Assembly (NCBI GenBank): GCA_019056435.1
Contig: CP077641.1
Coordinates: forward strand, 682,001 to 746,000
Direction of reading: 5' to 3'
DNA: 64,000 bases
Source of the DNA: Stutzerimonas stutzeri
Lineage (GTDB): Bacteria; Pseudomonadota; Gammaproteobacteria; Pseudomonadales; Pseudomonadaceae
Each line of letters starts with the position of its first letter. Positions within the stretch are counted from its first letter, which is position 1. Below the pieces are notes generated by a model. The model worked only from the letters and a program-made list of their open reading frames with translations, did not search any database and was not told the origin of the DNA. Both the position numbers and the translations under genes were made by a program. Shown here in pieces: positions 18,666-28,914 of this stretch.

Positions 18666-20200
18666 ATGAGCGAATCGAACGAGCCACCCTGGTGGAAAGG
18701 CACGACCGTCTATCAGATCTATCCGCGGTCTTTCGCCGACAGCAATGGCGATGGCATTGGCGACCTTAACGGCGTGCGGCGCCACCTCGACTACCTGCAA
18801 CGCCTCGGCGTGGATGCGCTCTGGCTGTCGCCGATCTTCCGCTCGCCAATGGCCGATGCCGGCTACGACGTCAGCGATTACTGCGACATCGACCCGCTGT
18901 TCGGCTCGCTGGACGACGTCGACCAACTGATCGCCGAAGCCCACGCTCGCGGCATCCGCGTGCTGCTGGATTTCGTGCCCAACCACACCTCGGACGAACA
19001 CCCTGGTTCGTCGAGTCGCGCCGCTCGCGGGACAACCCCAGGCGCGACTGGTACATCTGGCGCGACCAGCCGAACAACTGGCGCGCCGCGCTGGGTGCCG
19101 GCAGTGCCTGGACCTGGGACGAATCCACCCGGCAGTACTACCTGCACCTCTTCCTCACCAAGCAGCCGGACCTCAACTGGCGCAACCCCGAGGTGGTCGA
19201 GGCGATGCAGGGGGTGCTGCGCTTCTGGCTCGACCGCGGCGTCGACGGCTTTCGCATCGACGTCGCCCACTGCATCGGCAAGGATCCGGCCTTCGCCGAT
19301 GACCCGCGCTGCCAGGCTGGCCAACCGCTGTCGGACTTCAATGACCAGCCCTATAGCCATGAGGTCCTGCGTGGCCTGCGACGGCTGGTCGACAGCTATC
19401 CAGGCGAGCGCGTGCTGGTCGGCGAGGTGAACATCCGCTCCACTGAACGTGTGCTGCAGTACTACGGCGCCGGAGACGAGCTGCACCTGGCCTTCAACTT
19501 CACGCCGCTCGACGTGCCCTGGGACCCGGCGCGATTTCGCGCCTGCATCGGCGAAATCGAGCACTGGCTCAAACCAGCCGACGCCTGGCCGACCTGGGTG
19601 CTGTCGAATCACGACAACATTCGCCATCGCAGCCGCTATGGCGGCTCCGAAGAAGCTGCTCGAGCCGCCGCGGTGTTGCTGTTGACGCTGCGCGGCACGC
19701 CGTTCATCTACCAGGGCGACGAGCTGGGTCTGAAAGACGCACCGATCAGCACCGACACCCGCGTCGATCCGGGCGGCCGCGATGGATGCCGCGCGCCCAT
19801 GCCCTGGCTGTTCGAACCGCCCCATGGCTGGGAAGGTGCTGCGCCCTGGTTGCCGTTTCCGCCCGAGGCCGATAACCGTTCGGCCGAGCGCCAGGTCGGT
19901 GCGGCGAGTGCCATGTTCACGCTCTACCAGCACCTGCTGGCCGCGCGCAGGACCAGCCCGGCACTGCAACGGGGCGACTTCATGGAGCTGCCCTCGCCGC
20001 CCGAGGTGCTGGCCTATCGCAGGGCGCTCAGCGATGACCACCGACTGGTCTGCATCAACTTTGCTGCCCGTGCGCAACCCTTTGAGCAAAGCGGGCGCTG
20101 GACCATCGAGGTCGCCAGCGATGGTCTTGGCGAGGGCGATCTCTACAGGGGCCACCTCGCCGCAAGCCAGGCCCTGATCCTGCGCCCGACGGAGCCTTGA
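18666..20200 (+). CDS. GH13 alpha-glucosidase (trehalose-6-phosphate hydrolase/oligo-1,6-glucosidase type), frameshifted
   Basis: Starts at the ATG at 18666, 6 bases after AAGGGG; an in-frame ATG at 18660 abuts the Shine-Dalgarno. GH13 regions in order: [33 protein letters not shown], nucleophile Asp in GFRIDVAH (~201), acid/base Glu in VLVGEVN, and VLSNHD. One C is missing from the run at 19001-19003. Restoring it joins the first frame to [20 protein letters not shown] and gives ~511 residues, a normal length with a DUF3459-type C-terminus. Cytosolic hydrolysis of alpha-glucosides; substrate undetermined. A DUF1080 gene follows. Confidence 0.85.
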
Positions 20201-20243
20201 ACGTGGCTCCGACCATCTCACCTCCCGTTCGGATGACTCAGCG

Positions 20244-20834
20244 ATGATCCAGACACTCGATGCCGACCAATGGCGCGCCTGGCACGGCGCCGACTTTCCG
20301 CATGACTGCTGGCGTGTCGAAGACGACACGCTCTGCGCGATCGCCGGACCACGGCGTATCGATCTCATATCGCGGCGCCGCTACCGCGATTTCCGGCTGC
20401 GCTTCGAATTCGCGCTGCCGGAGGCCGGCAACTCCGGCGTGTTCTGTCGCGTCGAGGAAGATGTCGAGCTCAGCTGGCACAGCGGCCCGGAGCTGCAGTT
20501 ACTGGACGACGCCGGCCATCCGGACGGTCGCGAGCCCAGCACGCGCAACGGCGCCCTGTATGCACTGCTGCGGCCGGAACCGGAAACCCCGCTCGTACCC
20601 GATCAGTTCATCGAGGGCGCCTTGAACGTATGCGGTGCGGAGGTCGAGCACTGGCTGGCCGGCCGTTGCGTGCTTCGCTATCGCCTTGATGATCCGGCCC
20701 TGCGCGAACGAATCGCCCGCAGCAAATTCAGCACCCATCCCCGCTTTGCCCAGGCTGCTGAGGGCCACATCGTGCTGCAGCATCACGGGGAGGCGGCACG
20801 CTTTCGCCGTTTGTCGATCGAAACGCCTGACTGA
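20244..20834 (+). CDS. DUF1080 (3-keto-disaccharide hydrolase) family protein
   Basis: 196 residues without a signal peptide. The jelly-roll pattern of DUF1080 is visible: WRVEDDTLCAI, RRYRDFRLRFEFALPEAGNSGVFCR, GPELQLLDDAGHPDG and a final GHIVLQHHGEAARFRRL strand. The family contains 3-keto-glycoside hydrolases that act on oxidised disaccharides. Most relatives are secreted, so a leaderless copy next to a cytosolic GH13 enzyme suggests intracellular sugar processing (inference). It starts 43 bp after the alpha-glucosidase, probably in the same transcript. Confidence 0.8.
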   Translation: MIQTLDADQWRAWHGADFPHDCWRVEDDTLCAIAGPRRIDLISRRRYRDFRLRFEFALPEAGNSGVFCRVEEDVELSWHSGPELQLLDDAGHPDGREPSTRNGALYALLRPEPETPLVPDQFIEGALNVCGAEVEHWLAGRCVLRYRLDDPALRERIARSKFSTHPRFAQAAEGHIVLQHHGEAARFRRLSIETPD

Positions 20835-20945
20835 AGCGGCCCCTTGGAACCGGGCGCGAAATTAAGCGAGAATGCGCGGCTTTCCAGGCTGCGGAAGGCA
20901 GTGACGAATGGATGCCGGATCGAATCGAGCTGGGCGCTCGCCTGA

Positions 20946-21599
<654 letters not shown>

Positions 21600-21611
21600 C
21601 CCGCCGCCGGT

Positions 21612-22130
21612 TCACTCCCGGCGCCACAGAGCGACCAGTGCGCCCTGGGTGCCGGCGACCGGGTCGCTGACCGGCACGCCGACCTGCTCGGCCCTCGCTC
21701 TCGCCTCGTCATGCCGCCCTTCGTCGGGCCGCAGCAGATCGTACTGCTGGTCGACGGGGTAGCCGCCCACCACTTCGAAATCCGCAGTGGCGCTGAGCTG
21801 GCAATGCCCGGTTCCGGCCGGCAGGACCAGCGCATCACCCGCCGCCACGTCCACCTCCTGCCCCTGCTCGCCGCCGAGCATCAGGCGCGCCGAGCCGCGC
21901 GAGACACCGAGCACCTCGTGCGCCGTGGAGTGGAAGTGATGGTAGTCATAGACCCCGGCGCGCCATTGCGCCGGCCACAGGTGGCTGTTGAACAGGTTTT
22001 CGAACGCGCTGGCGTAATCGCTGCCGGCCAGCGGCAACTGACGATAGACGAGCACCGGATGCGGACTGTTGGGTGTGCGGCCGTCACTGGAAAAGTGCAG
22101 CTGCTCGGGTTGCGGAGCGGAACTGGGCAT
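21612..22130 (-). CDS. Cupin domain protein (YjlB-like)
   Basis: 172 residues from the ATG at 22128-22130, preceded by GAGG at 6 bases; a GTG two codons upstream is possible. One cupin barrel: motif 1 region YDYHHFHSTAHEVLGVSRG with His and Glu ligands and motif 2 AGDALVLPAGTGHCQL, about residues 60-130. The metal-binding set looks complete. Function of YjlB-type cupins is not established; small-molecule dioxygenase or isomerase activity is possible. Confidence 0.75.
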   Translation of the reverse strand: MPSSAPQPEQLHFSSDGRTPNSPHPVLVYRQLPLAGSDYASAFENLFNSHLWPAQWRAGVYDYHHFHSTAHEVLGVSRGSARLMLGGEQGQEVDVAAGDALVLPAGTGHCQLSATADFEVVGGYPVDQQYDLLRPDEGRHDEARARAEQVGVPVSDPVAGTQGALVALWRRE

Positions 22131-22222
22131 GAGCACCTCGTTGCGGGGCCTGGGCCGTGGCCCGGGCGATGAACCATGGTCGTTCGACCCGCCGCTGACC
22201 GGCTTTGCTCCCTGGAAACGAC

Positions 22223-22244
22223 AAAGCCGCCCGAAGGCGGCTTT
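22223..22244 (-). terminator. Rho-independent terminator after cytochrome c5
   Basis: On the minus strand AAAGCCGCC-TTCG-GGCGGCTTT is a perfect 9-bp stem with a UUCG tetraloop, 15 bases after the cytochrome stop. The stem itself ends in TTT. Confidence 0.85.
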
Positions 22245-22259
22245 GACAGACCGGCTGGA

Positions 22260-22685
22260 TTACAGACCGGACATATGCTTGATGGCGGCCATCAACTCGT
22301 CATCCGAGCAGTCCCCGCAGGTGCCTTTCGGCGGCATGGCGTTGATGCCGGAGATAGCCTTGGCCAGCAGGCCGTCCAGGCCACCTTCCTTGTCTGCGCG
22401 GGCTTGCCAGGCGGCGGAGTCACCGACCTTCGGCGAATCCAGCAGACCGGTGCCATGGCAGGCGTTGCAGAACTTGCCGACCACGTCCTCGCCGCTGCGA
22501 GCACCGCCGCCGGCGGAAGCGGTCGCAGCGCCTGCGGCTGCACACTCTTCACCTTGGATACATACTTCGCCCACCGGCTTGAGTCGCTCGGCGATGGCGT
22601 CTTCGTTGGTCGCAGCCTGAGCGCTCACTGCCCACAGGGCCACTACGGCAGTCTGTGCTACCAGGATCTTCTTAATCAGGTTCAC
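22260..22685 (-). CDS. cycB: Cytochrome c5 (monohaem class I)
   Basis: 141 residues: Sec signal peptide ending VSAQA/ATNED, a Gly/Ala-rich linker, haem attachment CNACH at residues ~73-77 and the distal Met in NAMPPKGTCGDCSDDE. The extra C-x2-C pair near the C-terminus is typical of cytochrome c5 and forms a disulfide. Periplasmic electron carrier. Short single-gene unit closed by a strong hairpin. Confidence 0.9.
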   Translation of the reverse strand: MNLIKKILVAQTAVVALWAVSAQAATNEDAIAERLKPVGEVCIQGEECAAAGAATASAGGGARSGEDVVGKFCNACHGTGLLDSPKVGDSAAWQARADKEGGLDGLLAKAISGINAMPPKGTCGDCSDDELMAAIKHMSGL

Positions 22686-22837
22686 CTTACACCCTCATGT
22701 GGCTAGACACGCCCGCGGCCACGGTAACGCGAGCGGCCGACAGTATAGCGGCAAGCCGCGTCCGCCGAAAACAACCCATGCCCCGGCGCTCGCCGAGGCG
22801 ACGCTTTGTCGCAGCGCGGCAGCCTGTCCGAACGGGT

Positions 22838-23401
22838 CTAGAAATTGGCTGGCGTGGTGGCGCTGATCAGGCGCGCGGGGGTATCGAACGGGTTGCGGAA
22901 ACGATGCGGTTTGCTGCTTTCGAAATAGTAGCTGTCGCCGCTTTCGAGAATGTAGGTCTGGCCGCTGACGGTGAGTTCCAGACGACCTTCGACGAGCATG
23001 CCGGCCTCTTCGCCCTGATGCGAGAGCATGTCGGTGCCGGTGTCGGCCCCGGGCGGGTAGGTCTCGGCGAGAAACGCGATGGCGCGCCCCGGATGCGCCT
23101 TGCCCACCAGTTTCATGCTCACCGCACCGTCGGAAATATCGATCAGCTCACCCGCCTTGTAGACGACCTGGGTGTCGCTGTCTTGATCGAAATCGGGCGA
23201 AAAGAACTCCACCAAGGACATGGGAATGCCGCTTAGCACCTTTTTCAGCGAGCTGATGGAAGGGCTGACACTGTTCTTCTCGATCATGGATATCGTGCTG
23301 TTGGTTACGCCTGCACGTTTGGCGAGTTCACGCTGGGACAGGCCCTTGAGCTTGCGGATGGTTTGCAGTCGAACGCCGACGTCCAATACGGGAGCCCCCA
23401 A
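22838..23401 (-). CDS. XRE family regulator with C-terminal cupin domain (PuuR-like)
   Basis: 187 residues. HTH_XRE at ~8-62 (LQTIRKLKGLSQRELAKRAG, NSTISMIEKNSVSPSISSLK) and a cupin at ~105-180 (EEAGMLVEGRLELTVSG, SGDSYYFESSKPHRFRN). Same architecture as PuuR and the regulator next to dadX in P. aeruginosa (PA5301, from memory). Position beside RidA and dadA suggests control of amino-acid or polyamine catabolism. Confidence 0.87.
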   Translation of the reverse strand: MGAPVLDVGVRLQTIRKLKGLSQRELAKRAGVTNSTISMIEKNSVSPSISSLKKVLSGIPMSLVEFFSPDFDQDSDTQVVYKAGELIDISDGAVSMKLVGKAHPGRAIAFLAETYPPGADTGTDMLSHQGEEAGMLVEGRLELTVSGQTYILESGDSYYFESSKPHRFRNPFDTPARLISATTPANF

Positions 23402-23487
23402 TCAAGAGCAATAACGGAGGCCGCTATGATGGCGAGGGCGTTCAGTATTTTCAACACGCCGGAACGAAATGCCCCGGCGGTGGCGCA

Positions 23488-23844
23488 TCACCGCGGCAGC
23501 GCGGCGACGACCGACAGCTCGACGAGGATTTCCGGCTCGCAGAGCTTGGCTTCGACCGTGGCGCGGGCCGGCGCAACGCCCTCCGGCAGCCACCGATCCC
23601 AGACCGCGTTCATACCGGCGAAGTCGGCATCAATGTCCTTCAGGTAGATGGTCACCGACAGAAGGTGCTGCTTGTCAGTGCCGGCCTCGGCGAGCAGACG
23701 CTCGATGTTTTCCAAGGTCTCGCGGGTCTGCTGCTCGATCCCGGCACTCATGTCCTCGCCCACTTGGCCAGCCAGGTATACGGTGTCGCCGTGGATGACG
23801 ATCTGGCTCATCCGGGCATTAGTGTGCAGGCGCTGTATGGGCAT
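23488..23844 (-). CDS. RidA family protein (dad locus enamine/imine deaminase)
   Basis: 118 residues from the ATG at 23842-23844 ([19 protein letters not shown]). RidA/YjgF signature near the C-terminus ([23 protein letters not shown]) with the conserved Arg and Glu of the active site. It hydrolyses reactive imines such as those released by D-amino acid oxidation. Its start overlaps the dadA 3' end by 26 bases, implying translational coupling. Distinct from the housekeeping ridA at 49526. Confidence 0.88.
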   Translation of the reverse strand: MPIQRLHTNARMSQIVIHGDTVYLAGQVGEDMSAGIEQQTRETLENIERLLAEAGTDKQHLLSVTIYLKDIDADFAGMNAVWDRWLPEGVAPARATVEAKLCEPEILVELSVVAALPR

Positions 23845-25118
23845 GCTTATGAGGCTCCTTGGGTTTGCCGTAGCGGAAGATATCCAGGCCATCGGTGCTG
23901 ATCTGGGTGCGCTTTTTCGCCAGCAGGTCGGCGAGCAGACGCCCTGACCCGCAGGCCATGGTCCAGCCCAGGGTACCGTGGCCGGTGTTCAAAAACAGGT
24001 TGCGATAGGCCGTGGCGCCGATGATGGGCGTGCCGTCCGGCGTGGCGGGGCGCAGCCCGGTCCACAGCTCAGCCTGGCGAGGGTCGCCACCCAGGGGGGA
24101 ACAGATCACCGACGACCATCTCCAGGGTCTCCCGGCGGCGCGGGTTGAGCGACAGGTCATGCCCGGCGATCTCGGCCATGCCGCCAACGCGAATGCGCTG
24201 GTCGAAGCGGGTGATGGCGACCTTGTAGGTTTCGTCGAGCACGGTGGAAACCGGCGCCATGGCCGGATTGCCGATCGGTACGGTGAGTGAATAGCCCTTG
24301 AGCGGGTAGACCGGTACACGAATACCGAGCGGCTTGAGCATCTGTGGGCTGTAGCTGCCGAGCGCGAGCACGTAGCGGTCGGCTCGCTCGAGTGTGCCGT
24401 TGATCCAGACACCTTCGAGTCGATCCCCGGCGAACTCGAGGCGCTGGATGTCCTGGTTGAAGCGGAACTCGACGCCCAGGTCACGCGCCATCTCGGCCAG
24501 GCGGGTGGTGAACATCTGGCAGTCGCCGGTCTGGTCGTTGGGCAGGCGCAGCGCACCGCTGAGCTTGTCCGAGACCTGCGCCAGCGCCGGCTCGGCACGC
24601 GCGATCCCGGCGCGATCGAGCAGTTCGTAGGGCACGCCGGATGCTTCCAGCACGGCGATGTCCTTGGCGGCGTTGTCCAGCTGCGCCTGGGTGCGGAACA
24701 GCTGAGTGGTGCCGCGCTGGCGGCCTTCGTATTCGATGCCGGTCTCGGCGCGCAGTTCGTCGAGGCAATCGCGGCTGTACTCGGACAGGCGCACCATGCG
24801 CTCCTTGTTCACGGCATAGCGCGCCGCCGTGCAATTGCGCAGCATCTGCGCCATCCACAGGTACTGTTGCGCATCGCCGGTCAGCTTGATCACCAGCGGT
24901 GCATGACGCTGCATCAACCACTTAATGGCCTTGAGCGGCACACCGGGCGCAGCCCAGGGTGAGGCGTAGCCAGGCGAAACCTGCCCGGCATTGGCAAAGC
25001 TGGTCTCCATGGCGACGGCGGGCTGACGATCCACGACCACCACCTCGAAACCGGCCCGCGCCAGGTAGTAGGCACTGGTCGTGCCGATCACACCGCTTCC
25101 CATCACCAGAACACGCAT
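23819..25118 (-). CDS. dadA: D-amino acid dehydrogenase small subunit DadA, frameshifted
   Basis: Start ATG at 25116-25118 ([20 protein letters not shown]), with a Rossmann FAD motif at residues 6-11. Membrane-associated flavoenzyme that deaminates D-alanine and other D-amino acids to 2-oxoacids. The first frame ends at 24069. One extra base in the G run 24094-24099 moves translation out of frame; removing it continues through [19 protein letters not shown] and [20 protein letters not shown] to the stop at 23819 (~432 aa, normal DadA length). Likely a sequencing error. Divergent from dadR. Confidence 0.9.
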
Positions 25119-25194
25119 TACCGCCTCCTGCCCGCTCGCCATTGGGCTTTTCAGAGTCACTGTTGAGCGGAGTATAGAAAGAGCTAGGCAGTGG

Positions 25195-25232
25195 TTTTCG
25201 TTATATAACCAGCTATATTTGCGATTTATTCA
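25195..25232. promoter_or_regulatory. AT-rich divergent control region between dadA and dadR
   Basis: The 148-bp dadA-dadR gap contains an unusually AT-rich core in this GC-rich DNA, with ATATAACCAGCTATAT-like near-symmetry around 25203-25218. Lrp-family proteins prefer such sites, and dadA is known to be controlled by DadR in Pseudomonas. The exact boxes are not resolved. Confidence 0.35.
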
Positions 25233-25266
25233 CGCCTGGAACGGCTTTTGTGGAGTCGATACACCT

Positions 25267-25755
25267 GTGAGAACCAAGCATCAATCGCGCCGTGAGCTGG
25301 ACAAGATCGACCGCCAGATCCTCCGCCTGCTGCAGGCCGAGGGGCGCATGCCGTTCACCGAGCTCGGCGAGCGCATCGGCCTGTCGACGACACCCTGCAC
25401 CGAGCGGGTCCGGCGGCTGGAGCGCGAAGGCATCATCATGGGCTATACCGCGCGGTTGAATCCGCAGCACCTCAAGGGCGGGTTGCTGGTATTCGTCGAA
25501 ATCAGCCTGGCCTACAAATCCGGGGACATCTTCGAGGAGTTCCGCCGCGCGGTGCTCAAGCTGCCCCACGTACTGGAGTGCCACCTGGTGTCCGGCGACT
25601 TCGATTACCTGATCAAGGCGCGCATTTCGGAAATGGCGTCGTATCGCAAGCTGCTCGGCGACATCCTGCTCAAGCTGCCGCACGTGCGCGAATCCAAGAG
25701 TTACATCGTGATGGAGGAGGTCAAGGAATCGCTCGAGCTGCCCGTGCCCGACTGA
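25267..25755 (+). CDS. dadR: Lrp/AsnC family regulator DadR
   Basis: 162 residues starting at the GTG at 25267 (MRTKHQSRRELDKIDRQILR), the start conserved in Pseudomonas Lrp/DadR; GGAG lies 11 bases upstream. AsnC-type helix-turn-helix (FTELGERIGLSTTPCTERVR) at ~30-55 and an RAM ligand-binding domain (GDFDYLIKARISEMASYRKL, LPHVRESKSYIVMEEVKES). Activates the dad operon in response to alanine in P. aeruginosa. Confidence 0.93.
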   Translation: MRTKHQSRRELDKIDRQILRLLQAEGRMPFTELGERIGLSTTPCTERVRRLEREGIIMGYTARLNPQHLKGGLLVFVEISLAYKSGDIFEEFRRAVLKLPHVLECHLVSGDFDYLIKARISEMASYRKLLGDILLKLPHVRESKSYIVMEEVKESLELPVPD

Positions 25756-25824
25756 GCCTCGTTTTGCCACGCTGACGCCGCTCGCACTACTCTTGCTCGA
25801 TCGATCGCATTCCAAGGCCCGACC

Positions 25825-27132
25825 ATGACCCGGCAACCCGCCACCCCTCTCGACGCCCATGCGCCCTCCTACTACGCCGCAACCACCAACCGCTCGCTCG
25901 ACCTGCCGCGGCTCGAAGGCGAGCGGCAGGTGGATGTCTGCGTCGTCGGAGGCGGGTTTACGGGGATCAACACGGCGATCGAACTGGCCGAGCGAGGGTT
26001 CACGGTGGCCTTGCTCGAAGCCCGCCGGATCGGCTGGGGCGCCAGCGGGCGTAACGGCGGGCAACTGATCCGCGGGGTGGGCCACGACGTCGAGCAGTTC
26101 GCGCCGATCCTGGGCGAGTCCGGCGTCGACGAGCTCAAGCGCATGGGCTTCGAAGCCGTGGAGATCGTCCGCGAGCGGATAGCGCGCCATGCGATCGAGT
26201 GCGACCTCACCTGGGGCTATTGCGATCTCGCCACCAAGCCACGTCATCTCGAGGCGTTCGATGAAGATCACGCCGACCTGCAGCGCCTGGGCTACCGCTA
26301 CCCACTGCGTCGCCTCGACCGCGCCGGGCTGCGCGAGATCATCCACTCCGACCGTTATCTCGGCGGCCTGCTGGACATGGGGTCAGGGCACCTGCACCCG
26401 CTCAACCTCGCCCTTGGCGAAGCGGCAGCGGCCCAGGCGCTCGGTGTGCAGCTGTTCGAACATTCCCCTGCCGTGCGTATCGATCAGGGCAGCGAGGTGC
26501 GCGTCCATACCCCGCAAGGCGTCGTCCGCGCCCGGCATCTGGTGCTGGCGTGCAACGCCTACCTGGGCAACCTCAACCCGACGCTGGCTGGCAAGGTGTT
26601 GCCGGCCGGCAGTTACATCATCGCTACCGAACCCCTGTCCGAATCGCTGCGCCAGGATCTGCTGCCGACCCATGCCGCGGTCTGCGACCAGCGCGTGGCA
26701 CTGGACTATTTCCGCCTGTCCTCCGATGGCCGCCTGCTGTTCGGTGGCGCCTGCCACTATTCCGGGCGCGATCCGCAAGACATCGCGGCCTACATGCAGC
26801 CGAAGATGCTCAAGGTCTTCCCGCAATTGCGGGGCACCCGCATCGACTACCAATGGGGCGGGATGATCGGCATCGGTGCCAACCGCCTGCCGCAGATCGG
26901 CCGCCTCGCCGGGCAGCCGAACATCTACTACGCCCAGGCCTATTCCGGCCATGGGCTGAACGCCACGCACCTGGCCGCACGGCTACTGGCTGAAGCAATC
27001 AGCGGCCAGGCTCAAGGGCGCTTCGACCTCTTCGCGCAGGTGCCGCACCCGACCTTCCCTGGGGGGCAGCGGCTGCGTTCGCCACTGTTGGCGCTGGGCA
27101 TGCTCTGGTATCGCTTCAAGGACCTGTTCTGA
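25825..27132 (+). CDS. FAD-dependent amino acid/polyamine oxidoreductase (DAO/PuuB-like)
   Basis: 435 residues. N-terminal LPRLEGERQVDVCVVGGGFTG dinucleotide-binding fold at ~28-45, then GWGASGRNGGQLIRGVG, a DAO-family signature shared with gamma-glutamylputrescine oxidase PuuB. The C-terminal YYAQAYSGHGLNATHLA closes the FAD site. Oxidative deamination of an amine, probably a gamma-glutamylated polyamine or secondary amino acid. It follows dadR by 69 bp, as PA5309 follows lrp in PAO1 (from memory). Confidence 0.87.
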   Translation: MTRQPATPLDAHAPSYYAATTNRSLDLPRLEGERQVDVCVVGGGFTGINTAIELAERGFTVALLEARRIGWGASGRNGGQLIRGVGHDVEQFAPILGESGVDELKRMGFEAVEIVRERIARHAIECDLTWGYCDLATKPRHLEAFDEDHADLQRLGYRYPLRRLDRAGLREIIHSDRYLGGLLDMGSGHLHPLNLALGEAAAAQALGVQLFEHSPAVRIDQGSEVRVHTPQGVVRARHLVLACNAYLGNLNPTLAGKVLPAGSYIIATEPLSESLRQDLLPTHAAVCDQRVALDYFRLSSDGRLLFGGACHYSGRDPQDIAAYMQPKMLKVFPQLRGTRIDYQWGGMIGIGANRLPQIGRLAGQPNIYYAQAYSGHGLNATHLAARLLAEAISGQAQGRFDLFAQVPHPTFPGGQRLRSPLLALGMLWYRFKDLF

Positions 27133-27194
27133 ATTCCGCCGCTGCGTTGGCGTCCAATCGCAAGGACCAGACCTGAAACGGAGTGACCTTGCGC

Positions 27195-28738
27195 ATGCGT
27201 CTGCTGCTTGTCGCAGTACTGTTGCTGTCGGGCTGCGCCGGGCAACTTCCCCCACCCCCGCCATCCTACGCGCTGCCCGCGACCGCCTCCGACCTGCATC
27301 ACCAGCTCACCGCCCTCGCCGCGCGACAACCGGACGACCATTCCGGGTTTCGCCTGTTGCCATCCAGCGCCGACGCCTTTGCCGCACGCATGAAGATGAT
27401 CCGTCGAGCCCAGACGAGCCTCGACGTGCAGTACTACATCGTGCACGACGGTCTCAGCACCCGCGCCCTGGTGGACGAGCTGATCCAGGCGGCCGACCGT
27501 GGTGTCCGCGTGCGGCTGCTGCTGGATGACACCACCAGCGACGGCAACGACTACCAGATCGCGACGCTCGCCGCGCACCCCAACATCCTGGTGCGGGTGT
27601 TCAACCCGCTACGGGTCGGACGGAGCAACATCCTGACCCGCTCCCTGGGCCGCCTGCTGCACCTGTCGCTGCAGCACCGGCGGATGCACAACAAGCTGAT
27701 GCTGGCCGACAGCAGCCTGGCAATCGTCGGTGGCCGCAACCTCGGCGACGAATACTTTGACGCCAAGCCCGGGCTCAATTTCACCGACATCGACCTGCTC
27801 GCGGCAGGGCCGGTGGCCCAGCAGCTGGCCACCAGTTTCGACGAATACTGGAACCATGAGCTCAGCGTGCCGATCCAGGCGTTCCTGCGCCGGCCACCGA
27901 CCGAGGCGGATCTCGACGAGGTGCGTCGTCAGGTCGCCATCTACCTCGACGACCAGCGCCGGCGTGACACGACCCGCTACCGGCAGTTGATGGCCGAGCC
28001 GCAGCACCTCGATCTCGACGACTGGTTCGATGCGCTGATCTGGGCCCCAGCCGAAGCCCTTTGGGACCATCCGGGCAAAGTCACCTCACCGGGCGTGCCT
28101 GACGAAGAATTACTCCTGACCACACGGCTGCAACCCCACATGGACGCCGTGGAACACGAGATGACGCTGATCTCCGCCTATTTCGTCCCGACCGACACGG
28201 GCGTCGACTACCTGACCGGCCATGCCGAGAAAGGCGTCGCCATCCGCGTGCTGACCAACTCCCTCGAAGCCACCGACGTTCCAGTAGTTCACGGCGGTTA
28301 TGCGCCCTACCGCAAGCCGTTGCTCGAGGCAGGCGTCCGGCTGTTCGAGCTGCGCCGGCAGCCCGATCAGGAAACCTCCTACAACCTGAGCGGAAGCTCG
28401 GAATCGAGCCTGCACAGCAAGGCGGCCGTGTTCGACCAGCAACAGGTATTCCTTGGCTCGCTGAATTTCGACCCTCGCTCGATTCTCTGGAACACGGAAG
28501 TTGGCATTCTCGTCGACAGCCCGGAACTGGCCAGCGAAGTCCAGCGGCTGACGCTGGAAGGTACCTCCCGGCCATCAGCTACGAGGTTCGCCTGGCTGAG
28601 CGGAACGGCGCTCAGCGCCTGGTCTGGATAGCCGAAGACGAGGGGCAGCAGCGCGTGCTGACCCGCGAACCTGGCGGCGCCTGGCGCCGCTTCAATGCCT
28701 GGATCAGCCGGGTCATCGGCCTGGAGCGCATGCTCTAG
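27195..28738 (+). CDS. Phospholipase D family lipoprotein (cardiolipin synthase-like), frameshifted near the 3' end
   Basis: Lipobox LLLSGC within MRLLLVAVLLLSGCAG predicts a lipoprotein. Two PLD motifs: HNKLMLADSSLAIVGGRN and LHSKAAVFDQQQVFLGSLNFD, the pair needed for catalysis. The ATG at 27195 is used; a TTG at 27189 sits better relative to GGAG at 27180-27183. The frame as given stops at 28631 after an odd tail. One missing C at 28567-28569 would restore AISYEVRLAERNGAQRLVW and RRFNAWISRVIGLERML up to the TAG at 28736-28738 (~514 aa), the usual family ending. Likely envelope phosphatidyltransferase or phospholipase. Confidence 0.85.
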
Positions 28739-28914
28739 GCGACACCGGCGCTCAGCCCCGGTTTCACGACGCTTCGGCCAAGATAGACCGGTGATACGCC
28801 GTTTCGCTTGTTTTCATTCTTTGGTGTGATAGCTCGCGCCTCGGCGCTGGCTAGGCTGGAGTGGTGATGCCGGCCACCGGCACCTGGCTCTATAAAAATA
28901 AAAAGGAGCGCGAC

